Assembly: GCA_958295665.1 (NCBI GenBank)
Contig: OY282560.1
Span: 45,942,333 to 46,006,332 of the forward strand
Direction of reading: 5' to 3'
DNA length: 64,000 nucleotides
Origin: Tipula vernalis
Lineage: Eukaryota; Arthropoda; Insecta; Diptera; Tipulidae
The translations under genes and the position numbers were made by a program. Below the pieces are notes generated by a model. The model did no database searches. It was not told the DNA's origin and saw nothing but the letters and a program-made list of their open reading frames with translations. Each line of letters opens with the position of its first letter. Position 1 is the stretch's first letter. Shown here piece after piece: positions 25,139-38,158 of the stretch.

Positions 25139-28100
25139 TTGTGCTCCGATTGGGTTTCTTGATACCTCAAATGATAGGTCTCGGGACTTGTAATTGTTAA
25201 GCCAAACCGCATTTAAATTGGTTGATTATTTCCATACATTTCACAGAAAAATTGATCCGAAGAAATCACCTTACTATAGCTCAGCCGATTCAGAGCTGTA
25301 AAAATCCAAAATCTGCAATTGTGCTCCGATTGGGTTTCTTGATACCTCAAATGATAGGTCTCGGGACTTGTAATTGTTAAGCCAAACCGCATTTAAATTG
25401 GTTGATTATTTCCATACATTTCACAGAAAAATCGATTCGAAGAAATCACCTTACTATAGCTCAGCCGATTCAGAGTTGTAAAAATCCAAAATCTGCAATT
25501 GTGCTCAGAATGCGGTTCTTGATACCTCAAATGATAGGTCACGGGACCTGTAATTGCTATACCATACATTTCGTAGAAAATTCGATTCGAAGAAAATAAC
25601 CTTACTACAGCTCAGCCGATTCAGAGCTGTAAAAATCCAAAATCTGCAATTGTGCTCCGATTGGGTTTCTTGATACCTCAAATGATAGGTCTCGGGACTT
25701 GTAATTGTTAAGCCAAACCGCATTTAAATTGGTTGATTATTTCCATACATTTCACAGAAAAATCGATTCGAAGAAATCACCTTACTATAGCTCAGCCGAT
25801 TCAGAGTTGTAAAAATCCAAAATCTGCAATTGTGCTCAGAATGCGGTTCTTGATACCTCAAATGATAGGTCACGGGACCTGTAATTGCTATACCATACAT
25901 TTCGTAGAAAATTCGATTCGAAGAAAATAACCTTACTACAGCTCAGCCGATTCAGAGCTGTAAAAATCCAAAATCTGCAATTGTGCTCCGATTGGGTTTC
26001 TTGATACCTCAAATGATAGGTCTCGGGACTTGTAATTGTTAAGCCAAACCGCATTTAAATTGGTTGTTTATTTCCATACATTTCACAGAAAAATCGATCG
26101 AAGAAATCACCTTACTACAGCTCAGCCGATTCAGAGCTGTAAAAATCCAAAATCTGCAATTGTGCTCAGAATGCGGTTCTTGATACCTCAAATGATAGGT
26201 CACGGGACCTGTAATTGCTATACCATACATTTCGTAGAAAATTCGATTCGAAGAAAATAACCTTACTACAGCTCAGCCGATTCAGAGCTGTAAAAATCCA
26301 AAATCTGCAATTGTGCTCCGATTGGGTTTCTTGATACCTCAAATGATAGGTCTCGGGACTTGTAATTGTTAAGCCAAACCGCATTTAAATTGGTTGATTA
26401 TTTCCATACATTTCACAGAAAAATCGATTCGAAGAAATCACCTTACTACAGCTCAGCCGATTCAGAGCTGTAAAAATCCAAAATCTGCAATTGTGCTCAG
26501 AATGCGGTTCTTGATACCTCAAATGATAGGTCACGGGACCTGTAATTGCTATACCATACATTTCGTAGAAAATTCGATTCGAAGAAAATAACCTTACTAC
26601 AGCTCAGCCGATTCAGAGCTGTAAAAATCCAAAATCTGCAATTGTGCTCCGATTGGGTTTCTTGATACCTCAAATGATAGGTCTCGGGACTTGTAATTGT
26701 TAAGCCAAACCGCATTTAAATTGGTTGATTATTTCCATACATTTCACAGAAAAATCGATTCGAAGAAATCACCTTACTACAGCTCAGTCGATTCAGAGCT
26801 GTAAAAATCCAAAATCTGCAATTGTGCTCCGATTGGGTTTCTTGATACCTCAAATGATAGGTCTCGGGACTTGTAATTGTTAAGCCAAACCGCATTTAAA
26901 TTGGTTGATTATTTCCATACATTTCACAGAAAAATCGATTCGAAGAAATCACCTTACTACAGCTCAGCCGATTCAGAGCTGTAAAAATCCAAAATCTGCA
27001 ATTGTGCTCAGAATGCGGTTCTTGATACCTCAAATGATAGGTCACGGGACCTGTAATTGCTATACCATACATTTCGTAGAAAATTCGATTCGAAGAAAAT
27101 AACCTTACTACAGCTCAGCCGATTCAGAGCTGTAAAAATCCAAAATCTGCAATTGTGCTCCGATTGGGTTTCTTGATACCTCAAATGATAGGTCTCGGGA
27201 CTTGTAATTGTTAAGCCAAACCGCATTTAAATTGGTTGATTATTTCCATACATTTCACAGAAAAATCGATTCGAAGAAATCACCTTACTACAGCTCAGCC
27301 GATTCAGAGCTGTAAAAATCCAAAATCTGCAATTGTGCTCAGAATGCGGTTCTTGATACCTCAAATGATAGGTCACGGGACCTGTAATTGCTATACCATA
27401 CATTTCGTAGAAAATTCGATTCGAAGAAAATAACCTTACTACAGCTCAGCCGATTCAGAGCTGTAAAAATCCAAAATCTGCAATTGTGCTCCGATTGGGT
27501 TTCTTGATACCTCAAATGATAGGTCTCGGGACTTGTAATTGTTAAGCCAAACCGCATTTAAATTGGTTGATTATTTCCATACATTTCACAGAAAAATCGA
27601 TTCGAAGAAATCACCTTACTATAGCTCAGCCGATTCAGAGTTGTAAAAATCCAAAATCTGCAATTGTGCTCAGAATGCGGTTCTTGATACCTCAAATGAT
27701 AGGTCACGGGACCTGTAATTGCTATACCATACATTTCGTAGAAAATTCGATTCGAAGAAAATAACCTTACTACAGCTCAGCCGATTCAGAGCTGTAAAAA
27801 TCCAAAATCTGCAATTGTGCTCCGATTGGGTTTCTTGATACCTCAAATGATAGGTCTCGGGACTTGTAATTGTTAAGCCAAACCGCATTTAAATTGGTTG
27901 ATTATTTCCATACATTTCACAGAAAAATCGATTCGAAGAAATCACCTTACTATAGCTCAGCCGATTCAGAGTTGTAAAAATCCAAAATCTGCAATTGTGC
28001 TCAGAATGCGGTTCTTGATACCTCAAATGATAGGTCACGGGACCTGTAATTGCTATACCATACATTTCGTAGAAAATTCGATTCGAAGAAAATAACCTTA

Positions 28101-28145
28101 CTACAGCTCAGCCGATTCAGAGCTGTAAAAATCCAAAATCTGCAA
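25139..28145 (+). repeat. 18-monomer higher-order unit, copy 2 (3007 bp)
   Basis: The subtype order is the same as at 22131-25138, position by position, with B at 25499, 25830, 26160, 26491, 27002, 27333, 27664 and 27995. It is one base shorter because of a deletion at about 26097 (atcgatcgaag), and that same monomer has a private A-to-T change at about 26067. The diagnostic gatccg sites are exactly 3008 bp apart (22246 and 25254). Confidence 0.88.
25981..26159 (+). repeat. A monomer with 1-bp deletion (179 bp)
   Basis: aatcgatcgaag lacks one T at about 26097, and ggttgtttat at about 26067 is a private substitution. It lies inside copy 2 of the 3-kb unit and is absent from copy 1. Confidence 0.87.
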
Positions 28146-29469
28146 TTGTGCTCCGATTGGGTTTCTTGATACCTCAAATGATAGGTCTCGGGACTTGTAA
28201 TTGTTAAGCCAAACCGCATTTAAATTGGTTGATTATTTCCATACATTTCACAGAAAAATCGATTCGAAGAAATCACCTTACTATAGCTCAGCCGATTCAG
28301 AGTTGTAAAAATCCAAAATCTGCAATTGTGCTCAGAATGCGGTTCTTGATACCTCAAATGATAGGTCACGGGACCTGTAATTGCTATACCATACATTTCG
28401 TAGAAAATTCGATTCGAAGAAAATAACCTTACTACAGCTCAGCCGATTCAGAGCTGTAAAAATCCAAAATCTGCAATTGTGCTCCGATTGGGTTTCTTGA
28501 TACCTCAAATGATAGGTCTCGGGACTTGTAATTGTTAAGCCAAACCGCATTTAAATTGGTTGATTATTTCCATACATTTCACAGAAAAATCGATTCGAAG
28601 AAATCACCTTACTATAGCTCAGCCGATTCAGAGTTGTAAAAATCCAAAATCTGCAATTGTGCTCAGAATGCGGTTCTTGATACCTCAAATGATAGGTCAC
28701 GGGACCTGTAATTGCTATACCATACATTTCGTAGAAAATTCGATTCGAAGAAAATAACCTTACTACAGCTCAGCCGATTCAGAGCTGTAAAAATCCAAAA
28801 TCTGCAATTGTGCTCCGATTGGGTTTCTTGATACCTCAAATGATAGGTCTCGGGACTTGTAATTGTTAAGCCAAACCGCATTTAAATTGGTTGATTATTT
28901 CCATACATTTCACAGAAAAATCGATTCGAAGAAATCACCTTACTACAGCTCAGCCGATTCAGAGCTGTAAAAATCCAAAATCTGCAATTGTGCTCAGAAT
29001 GCGGTTCTTGATACCTCAAATGATAGGTCACGGGACCTGTAATTGCTATACCATACATTTCGTAGAAAATTCGATTCGAAGAAAATAACCTTACTACAGC
29101 TCAGCCGATTCAGAGCTGTAAAAATCCAAAATCTGCAATTGTGCTCCGATTGGGTTTCTTGATACCTCAAATGATAGGTCTCGGGACTTGTAATTGTTAA
29201 GCCAAACCGCATTTAAATTGGTTGATTATTTCCATACATTTCACAGAAAAATCGATTCGAAGAAATCACCTTACTACAGCTCAGCCGATTCAGAGCTGTA
29301 AAAATCCAAAATCTGCAATTGTGCTCAGAATGCGGTTCTTGATACCTCAAATGATAGGTCACGGGACCTGTAATTGCTATACCATACATTTCGTAGAAAA
29401 TTCGATTCGAAGAAAATAACCTTACTACAGCTCAGCCGATTCAGAGCTGTAAAAATCCAAAATCTGCAA
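28146..29469 (+). repeat. 18-monomer higher-order unit, partial copy 3
   Basis: A2 B28326, A2 B28657, A1 B28988, A1 B29319 match the start of the unit at 22131 except that the leading A4 monomer is missing. The next monomer (29470-29649) is the expected cagtcg variant. After that the order switches to the 29470-31513 unit. Confidence 0.78.
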
Positions 29470-30340
29470 TTGTGCTCCGATTGGGTTTCTTGATACCTCA
29501 AATGATAGGTCTCGGGACTTGTAATTGTTAAGCCAAACCGCATTTAAATTGGTTGATTATTTTCATACATTTCACAGAAAAATCGATTCGAAGAAATCAC
29601 CTTACTACAGCTCAGTCGATTCAGAGCTGTAAAAATCCAAAATCTGCAATTGTGCTCCGATTGGGTTTCTTGATACCTCAAATGATAGGTCTCGGGACTT
29701 GTAATTGTTAAGCCAAACCGCATTTAAATTGGTTGATTAATTCCATACATTTCACAGAAAAATCGATTCGAAGAAATCACCTTACTACAGCTCAGCCGAT
29801 TCAGAGTTGTAAAAATCCAAAATCTGCAATTGTGCTCCGATTGGGTTTCTTGATACCTCAAATGATAGGTCTCGGGACTTGTAATTGTTAAGCCAAACCG
29901 CATTTAAATTGGTTGATTATTTCCATACATTTCACAGAAAAATTGATCCGAAGAAATCACCTTACTATAGCTCAGCCGATTCAGAGCTGTAAAAATCCAA
30001 AATCTGCAATTGTGCTCCGATTGGGTTTCTTGATACCTCAAATGATAGGTCTCGGGACTTGTAATTGTTAAGCCAAACCGCATTTAAATTGGTTGATTAT
30101 TTCCATACATTTCACAGAAAAATCGATTCGAAGAAATCACCTTACTATAGCTCAGCCGATTCAGAGTTGTAAAAATCCAAAATCTGCAATTGTGCTCAGA
30201 ATGCGGTTCTTGATACCTCAAATGATAGGTCACGGGACCTGTAATTGCTATACCATACATTTCGTAGAAAATTCGATTCGATGAAAATAACCTTACTACA
30301 GCTCAGCCGATTCAGAGCTGTAAAAATCCAAAATCTGCAA
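28808..30340 (+). repeat. Block A1-B-A1-B-A1t-A-A4-A2-B, second copy (1533 bp)
   Basis: This copy has the monomer order of 18435-19967, shifted by 10373 bp. It overlaps partial copy 3 of the 3-kb unit and the first 2044-bp unit, so the two duplication histories intersect here. Its last B (30190) has cgatgaaa in place of cgaagaaa. Confidence 0.85.
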
Positions 30341-31513
30341 TTGTGCTCCGATTGGGTTTCTTGATACCTCAAATGATAGGTCTCGGGACTTGTAATTGTT
30401 AAGCCAAACCGTATTTAAATTGGTTGATTATTTCCATACATTTCACAGAAAAATTGATTCGAAGAAATCACCTTACTATAGCTCAGCCGATTCAGAGCTG
30501 TAAAAATCCAAAATCTGCAATTGTGCTCCGATTGGGTTTCTTGATACCTCAAATGATAGGTCTCGGGACTTGTAATTGTTAAGCCAAACCGCATTTAAAT
30601 TGGTTGATTATTTCCATACATTTCACAGAAAAATCGATTCGAAGAAATCACCTTACTATAGCTCAGCCGATTCAGAGTTGTAAAAATCCAAAATCTGCAT
30701 TTGTGCTCAGAATGCGGTTCTTGATACCTCAAATGATAGGTCACGGGACCTGTAATTGCTATACCATACATTTCGTAGAAAATTCGATTCGAAGAAAATA
30801 ACCTTACTACAGCTCAGCCGATTCAGAGCTGTAAAAATCCAAAATCTGCAATTGTGCTCCGATTGGGTTTCTTGATACCTCAAATGATAGGTCTCGGGAC
30901 TTGTAATTGTTAAGCCAAACCGCATTTAAATTGGTTGATTATTTCCATACATTTCACAGAAAAATCGATTCGAAGAAATCACCTTACTACAGCTCAGCCG
31001 ATTCAGAGCTGTAAAAATCCAAAATCTGCAATTGTGCTCAGAATGCGGTTCTTGATACCTCAAATGATAGGTCACGGGACCTGTAATTGCTATACCATAC
31101 ATTTCGTAGAAAATTCGATTCGAAGAAAATAACCTTACTACAGCTCAGCCGATTCAGAGCTGTAAAAATCCAAAATCTGCAATTGTGCTCCGATTGGGTT
31201 TCTTGATACCTAAAATGATAGGTCTCGGGACTTGTAATTGTTAAGCCAAACCGCATTTAAATTGGTTGATTATTTCCATACATTTCACAGAAAAATCGAT
31301 TCGAAGAAATCACCTTACTACAGCTCAGCCGATTCAGAGCTGTAAAAATCCAAAATCTGCAATTGTGCTCAGAATGCGGTTCTTGATACCTCAAATGATA
31401 GGTCACGGGACCTGTAATTGCTATACCATACATTTCGTAGAAAATTCGATTCGAAGAAAATAACCTTACTACAGCTCAGCCGATTCAGAGCTGTAAAAAT
31501 CCAAAATCTGCAA
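29470..31513 (+). repeat. 2044-bp unit (A1t A A4 A2 B A3 A2 B A1 B A1 B)
   Basis: Its monomers are followed at +2044 by the same A1t, gattaattcc variant, A4, A2 and cgatgaaa-type B (31514-32384). Most of it (29650-31513) recurs at +3455. The A3 at about 30410 has ccgtattt in place of ccgcattt, and 31212 has acctaaaat in place of acctcaaat. Confidence 0.84.
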
Positions 31514-32384
31514 TTGTGCTCCGATTGGGTTTCTTGATACCTCAAATGATAGGTCTCGGGACTTGTAATTGTTAAGCCAAACCGCATTTAAATTGGTAGA
31601 TTATTTCCATACATTTCACAGAAAAATCGATTCGAAGAAATCACCTTACTACAGCTCAGTCGATTCAGAGCTGTAAAAATCCAAAATCTGCAATTGTGCT
31701 CCGATTGGGTTTCTTGATACCTCAAATGATTGGTCTCGGGACTTGTAATTGTTAAGCCAAACCGCATTTAAATTGGTTGATTAATTCCATACATTTCACA
31801 GAAAAATCGATTCGAAGAAATCACCTTACTACAGCTCAGCCGATTCAGAGTTGTAAAAATCCAAAATCTGCAATTGTGCTCCGATTGGGTTTCTTGATAC
31901 CTCAAATGATAGGTCTCGGGACTTGTAATTGTTAAGCCAAACCGCATTTAAATTGGTTGATTATTTCCATACATTTCACAGAAAAATTGATCCGAAGAAA
32001 TCACCTTACTATAGCTCAGCCGATTCAGAGCTGTAAAAATCCAAAATCTGCAATTGTGCTCCGATTGGGTTTCTTGATACCTCAAATGATAGGTCTCGGG
32101 ACTTGTAATTGTTAAGCCAAACCGCATTTAAATTGGTTGATTATTTCCATACATTTCACAGAAAAATCGATTCGAAGAAATCACCTTACTATAGCTCAGC
32201 CGATTCAGAGTTGTAAAAATCCAAAATCTGCAATTGTGCTCAGAATGCGGTTCTTGATACCTCAAATGATAGGTCACGGGACCTGTAATTGCTATACCAT
32301 ACATTTCGTAGAAAATTCGATTCGATGAAAATAACCTTACTACAGCTCAGCCGATTCAGAGCTGTAAAAATCCAAAATCTGCAA
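30852..32384 (+). repeat. Block A1-B-A1-B-A1t-A-A4-A2-B, third copy (1533 bp)
   Basis: This is the third copy of the nine-monomer string, +2044 from the second. Its A1t has ggtagatta at about 31597, a variant shared only with about 32828, 1231 bp downstream. B32234 carries cgatgaaa like B30190 and B33645. Confidence 0.84.
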
Positions 32385-33644
32385 TTGTGCTCCGATTGGG
32401 TTTCTTGATACCTCAAATGATAGGTCTCGGGACTTGTAATTGTTAAGCCAAACCGCATTTAAATTGGTTGATTATTTCCATACATTTCACAGAAAAATCG
32501 ATTCGAAGAAATCACCTTACTACAGCTCAGTCGATTCAGAGCTGTAAAAATCCAAAATCTGCAATTGTGCTCCGATTGGGTTTCTTGATACCTCAAATGA
32601 TAGGTCTCGGGACTTGTAATTGTTAAGCCAAACCGCATTTAAATTGGTTGACTAATTCCATACATTTCACAGAAAAATCGATTCGAAGAAATCACCTTAC
32701 TACAGCTCAGCCGATTCAGAGTTGTAAAAATCCAAAATCTGCAATTGTGCTCCGATTGGGTTTCTTGATACCTCAAATGATAGGTCTCGGGACTTGTAAT
32801 TGTTAAGCCAAACCGCATTTAAATTGGTAGATTATTTCCATACATTTCACAGAAAAATCGATTCGAAGAAATCACCTTACTACAGCTCAGTCGATTCAGA
32901 GCTGTAAAAATCCAAAATCTGCAATTGTGCTCCGATTGGGTTTCTTGATACCTCAAATGATAGGTCTCGGGACTTGTAATTGTTAAGCCAAACCGCATTT
33001 AAATTGGTTGATTAATTCCATACATTTCACAGAAAAATCGATTCGAAGAAATCACCTTACTACAGCTCAGTCGATTCAGAGCTGTAAAAATCCAAAATCT
33101 GCAATTGTGCTCCGATTGGGTTTCTTGATACCTCAAATGATAGGTCTCGGGACTTGTAATTGTTAAGCCAAACCGCATTTAAATTGGTTGATTAATTCCA
33201 TACATTTCACAGAAAAATCGATTCGAAGAAATCACCTTACTACAGCTCAGCCGATTCAGAGTTGTAAAAATCCAAAATCTGCAATTGTGCTCCGATTGGG
33301 TTTCTTGATACCTCAAATGATAGGTCTCGGGACTTGTAATTGTTAAGCCAAACCGCATTTAAATTGGTTGATTATTTCCATACATTTCACAGAAAAATTG
33401 ATCCGAAGAAATCACCTTACTATAGCTCAGCCGATTCAGAGCTGTAAAAATCCAAAATCTGCAATTGTGCTCCGATTGGGTTTCTTGATACCTCAAATGA
33501 TAGGTCTCGGGACTTGTAATTGTTAAGCCAAACCGCATTTAAATTGGTTGATTATTTCCATACATTTCACAGAAAAATCGATTCGAAGAAATCACCTTAC
33601 TATAGCTCAGCCGATTCAGAGTTGTAAAAATCCAAAATCTGCAA
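32385..33644 (+). repeat. Run of seven A monomers without B (1260 bp)
   Basis: The order is a cagtcg variant, a gactaattcc variant, a cagtcg plus ggtagatta variant, a cagtcg plus gattaattcc variant, a gattaattcc variant ending gagttg, A4, and A2. The repeated alternation of the cagtcg and gattaattcc types suggests an internal 360/540-bp slip of the A1t-A pair seen singly at 29470-29829 and 31514-31873. Confidence 0.88.
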
Positions 33645-34968
33645 TTGTGCTCAGAATGCGGTTCTTGATACCTCAAATGATAGGTCACGGGACCTGTAAT
33701 TGCTATACCATACATTTCGTAGAAAATTCGATTCGATGAAAATAACCTTACTACAGCTCAGCCGATTCAGAGCTGTAAAAATCCAAAATCTGCAATTGTG
33801 CTCCGATTGGGTTTCTTGATACCTCAAATGATAGGTCTCGGGACTTGTAATTGTTAAGCCAAACCGCATTTAAATTGGTTGATTATTTCCATACATTTCA
33901 CAGAAAAATTGATTCGAAGAAATCACCTTACTATAGCTCAGCCGATTCAGAGCTGTAAAAATCCAAAATCTGCAATTGTGCTCCGATTGGGTTTCTTGAT
34001 ACCTCAAATGATAGGTCTCGGGACTTATAATTGTTAAGCCAAACCGCATTTAAATTGGTTGATTATTTCCATACATTTCACAGAAAAATCGATTCGAAGA
34101 AATCACCTTACTATAGCTCAGCCGATTCAGAGTTGTAAAAATCCAAAATCTGCAATTGTGCTCAGAATGCGGTTCTTGATACCTCAAATGATAGGTCACG
34201 GGACCTGTAATTGCTATACCATACATTTCGTAGAAAATTCGATTCGAAGAAAATAACCTTACTACAGCTCAGCCGATTCAGAGCTGTAAAAATCCAAAAT
34301 CTGCAATTGTGCTCCGATTGGGTTTCTTGATACCTCAAATGATAGGTCTCGGGACTTGTAATTGTTAAGCCAAACCGCATTTAAATTGGTTGATTATTTC
34401 CATACATTTCACAGAAAAATCGATTCGAAGAAATCACCTTACTACAGCTCAGCCGATTCAGAGCTGTAAAAATCCAAAATCTGCAATTGTGCTCAGAATG
34501 CGGTTCTTGATACCTCAAATGATAGGTCACGGGACCTGTAATTGCTATACCATACATTTCGTAGAAAATTCGATTCGAAGAAAATAACCTTACTACAGCT
34601 CAGCCGATTCAGAGCTGTAAAAATCCAAAATCTGCAATTGTGCTCCGATTGGGTTTCTTGATACCTAAAATGATAGGTCTCGGGACTTGTAATTGTTAAG
34701 CCAAACCGCATTTAAATTGGTTGATTATTTCCATACATTTCACAGAAAAATCGATTCGAAGAAATCACCTTACTACAGCTCAGCCGATTCAGAGCTGTAA
34801 AAATCCAAAATCTGCAATTGTGCTCAGAATGCGGTTCTTGATACCTCAAATGATAGGTCACGGGACCTGTAATTGCTATACCATACATTTCGTAGAAAAT
34901 TCGATTCGAAGAAAATAACCTTACTACAGCTCAGCCGATTCAGAGCTGTAAAAATCCAAAATCTGCAA
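33105..34968 (+). repeat. 1864-bp duplicate of 29650-31513
   Basis: B30190, 30701, 31032 and 31363 correspond to B33645, 34156, 34487 and 34818, all at +3455. The rare acctaaaat variant recurs at about 31212 and 34667, and cgatgaaa at about 30281 and 33736. The fit of rare variants shows direct descent rather than chance similarity. Confidence 0.87.
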
Positions 34969-35810
34969 TTGTGCTCCGATTGGGTTTCTTGATACCTCAA
35001 ATGATAGGTCTCGGGACTTGTAATTGTTAAGCCAAACCGCATTTAAATTGGTTGATTATTTCCATACATTTCACAGAAAAATCGATTCGAAGAAATCACC
35101 TTACTACAGCTCAGCCGATTCAGAGCTGTAAAAATCCAAAATCTGCAATTGTGCTCAGAATGCGGTTCTTGATACCTCAAATGATAGGTCACGGGACCTG
35201 TAATTGCTATACCATACATTTCGTAGAAAATTCGATTCGAAGAAAATAACCTTACTACAGCTCAGCCGATTCAGAGCTGTAAAAATCCAAAATCTGCAAT
35301 TGTGCTCCGATTGGGTTTCTTGATACCTCAAATGATAGGTCTCGGGACTTGTAATTGTTAAGCCAAACCGCATTTAAATTGGTTGATTATTTCCATACAT
35401 TTCACAGAAAAATTGATTCGAAGAAATCACCTTACTATAGCTCAGCCGATTCAGAGCTGTAAAAATCCAAAATCTGCAATTGTGCTCCGATTGGGTTTCT
35501 TGATACCTCAAATGATAGGTCTCGGGACTTGTAATTGTTAAGCCAAACCGCATTTAAATTGGTTGATTATTTCCATACATTTCACAGAAAAATCGATTCG
35601 AAGAAATCACCTTACTACAGCTCAGCCGATTCAGAGCTGTAAAAATCCAAAATCTGCAATTGTGCTCAGAATGCGGTTCTTGATACCTCAAATGATAGGT
35701 CACGGGACCTGTAATTGCTATACCATACATTTCGTAGAAAATTCGATTCGAAGAAAATAACCTTACTACAGCTCAGCCGATTCAGAGCTGTAAAAATCCA
35801 AAATCTGCAA

Positions 35811-36984
35811 TTGTGCTCCGATTGGGTTTCTTGATACCTCAAATGATAGGTCTCGGGACTTGTAATTGTTAAGCCAAACCGCATTTAAATTGGTTGATTA
35901 TTTCCATACATTTCACAGAAAAATCGATTCGAAGAAATCACCTTACTACAGCTCAGCCGATTCAGAGCTGTAAAAATCCAAAATCTGCAATTGTGCTCCG
36001 ATTGGGTTTCTTGATACCTCAAATGATAGGTCTCGGGACTTGTAATTGTTAAGCCAAACCGCATTTAAATTGGTTGATTATTTCCATACATTTCACAGAA
36101 AAATTGATCCGAAGAAATCACCTTACTATAGCTCAGCCGATTCAGAGTTGTAAAAATCCAAAATCTGCAATTGTGCTCAGAATGCGGTTCTTGATACCTC
36201 AAATGATAGGTCACGGGACCTGTAATTGCTATACCATACATTTCGTAGAAAATTCGATTCGAAGAAAATAACCTTACTACAGCTCAGCCGATTCAGAGCT
36301 GTAAAAATCCAAAATCTGCAATTGTGCTCCGATTGGGTTTCTTGATACCTCAAATGATAGGTCTCGGGACTTGTAATTGTTAAGCCAAACCGCATTTAAA
36401 TTGGTTGATTATTTCCATACATTTCACAGAAAAATCGATTCGAAGAAAATAACCTTACTACAGCTCAGCCGATTCAGAGCTGTAAAAATCCAAAATCTGC
36501 AATTGTGCTCAGAATGCGGTTCTTGATACCTCAAATGATAGGTCACGGGACCTGTAATTGCTATACCATACATTTCGTAGAAAATTCGATTCGAAGAAAA
36601 TAACCTTACTACAGCTCAGCCGATTCAGAGCTGTAAAAATCCAAAATCTGCAATTGTGCTCCGATTGGGTTTCTTGATACCTCAAATGATAGGTCTCGGG
36701 ACTTGTAATTGTTAAGCCAAACCGCATTTAAATTGGTTGATTAATTCCATACATTTCACAGAAAAATCGATTCGAAGAAATCACCTTACTATAGCTCAGC
36801 CGATTCAGAGTTGTAAAAATCCAAAATCTGCAATTGTGCTCAGAATGCGGTTCTTGATACCTCAAATGATAGGTCACGGGACCTGTAATTGCTATAACAT
36901 ACATTTCGTAGAAAATTCGATTCGAAGAAAATAACCTTACTACAGCTCAGCCGATTCAGAGCTGTAAAAATCCAAAATCTGCAA
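35811..36984 (+). repeat. 1174-bp unit with chimeric monomer, copy 1
   Basis: The order is A1 A4 B36171, chimeric A, B36503, A (gattaattcc type) B36834. It recurs immediately downstream with an exact 1174-bp offset for gatccg (36106/37280) and for the 181-bp chimera. B36834 has tataacat in place of tataccat and the next A has ggcact and aaattag, all private to this copy. Confidence 0.86.
36322..36502 (+). repeat. A/B chimeric monomer, type I (181 bp)
   Basis: It has the A sequence through cacagaaaaatcgattcgaag and then the B-type aaaataacc (one extra A). The join lies within shared cgattcgaagaaa. It is directly upstream of B36503. Confidence 0.88.
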
Positions 36985-38158
36985 TTGTGCTCCGATTGGG
37001 TTTCTTGATACCTCAAATGATAGGTCTCGGCACTTGTAATTGTTAAGCCAAACCGCATTTAAATTAGTTGATTATTTCCATACATTTCACAGAAAAATCG
37101 ATTCGAAGAAATCACCTTACTACAGCTCAGCCGATTCAGAGCTGTAAAAATCCAAAATCTGCAATTGTGCTCCGATTGGGTTTCTTGATACCTCAAATGA
37201 TAGGTCTCGGGACTTGTAATTGTTAAGCCAAACCGCATTTAAATTGGTTGATTATTTCCATACATTTCACAGAAAAATTGATCCGAAGAAATCACCTTAC
37301 TATAGCTCAGCCGATTCAGAGTTGTAAAAATCCAAAATCTGCAATTGTGCTCAGAATGCGGTTCTTGATACCTCAAATGATAGGTCACGGGACCTGTAAT
37401 TGCTATACCATACATTTCGTAGAAAATTCGATTCGAAGAAAATAACCTTACTACAGCTCAGCCGATTCAGAGCTGTAAAAATCCAAAATCTGCAATTGTG
37501 CTCCGATTGGGTTTCTTGATACCTCAAATGATAGGTCTCGGGACTTGTAATTGTTAAGCCAAACCGCATTTAAATTGGTTGATTATTTCCATACATTTCA
37601 CAGAAAAATCGATTCGAAGAAAATAACCTTACTACAGCTCAGCCGATTCAGAGCTGTAAAAATCCAAAATCTGCAATTGTGCTCAGAATGCGGTTCTTGA
37701 TACCTCAAATGATAGGTCACGGGACCTGTAATTGCTATACCATACATTTCGTAGAAAATTCGATTCGAAGAAAATAACCTTACTACAGCTCAGCCGATTC
37801 AGAGCTGTAAAAATCCAAAATCTGCAATTGTGCTCCGATTGGGTTTCTTGATACCTCAAATGATAGGTCTCGGGACTTGTAATTGTTAAGCCAAACCGCA
37901 TTTAAATTGGTTGATTATTTCCATACATTTCACAGAAAAATCGATTCGAAGAAATCACCTTACTACAGCTCAGCCGATTCAGAGTTGTAAAAATCCAAAA
38001 TCTGCAATTGTGCTCAGAATGCGGTTCTTGATACCTCAAATGATAGGTCACGGGACCTGTAATTGCTATACCATACATTTCGTAGAAAATTCGATTCGAA
38101 GAAAATAACCTTACTACAGCTCAGCCGATTCAGAGCTGTAAAAATCCAAAATCTGCAA
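36985..38158 (+). repeat. 1174-bp unit with chimeric monomer, copy 2
   Basis: The order is A1 A4 B37345, chimeric A, B37677, A (ctaca with gagttg) B38008. The last A differs from copy 1, so the duplicated core is A1 A4 B chimera B. Confidence 0.84.
37496..37676 (+). repeat. A/B chimeric monomer, type I (181 bp)
   Basis: It has the same join as 36322-36502 and is its tandem duplicate (1174 bp away), directly upstream of B37677. Confidence 0.88.
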
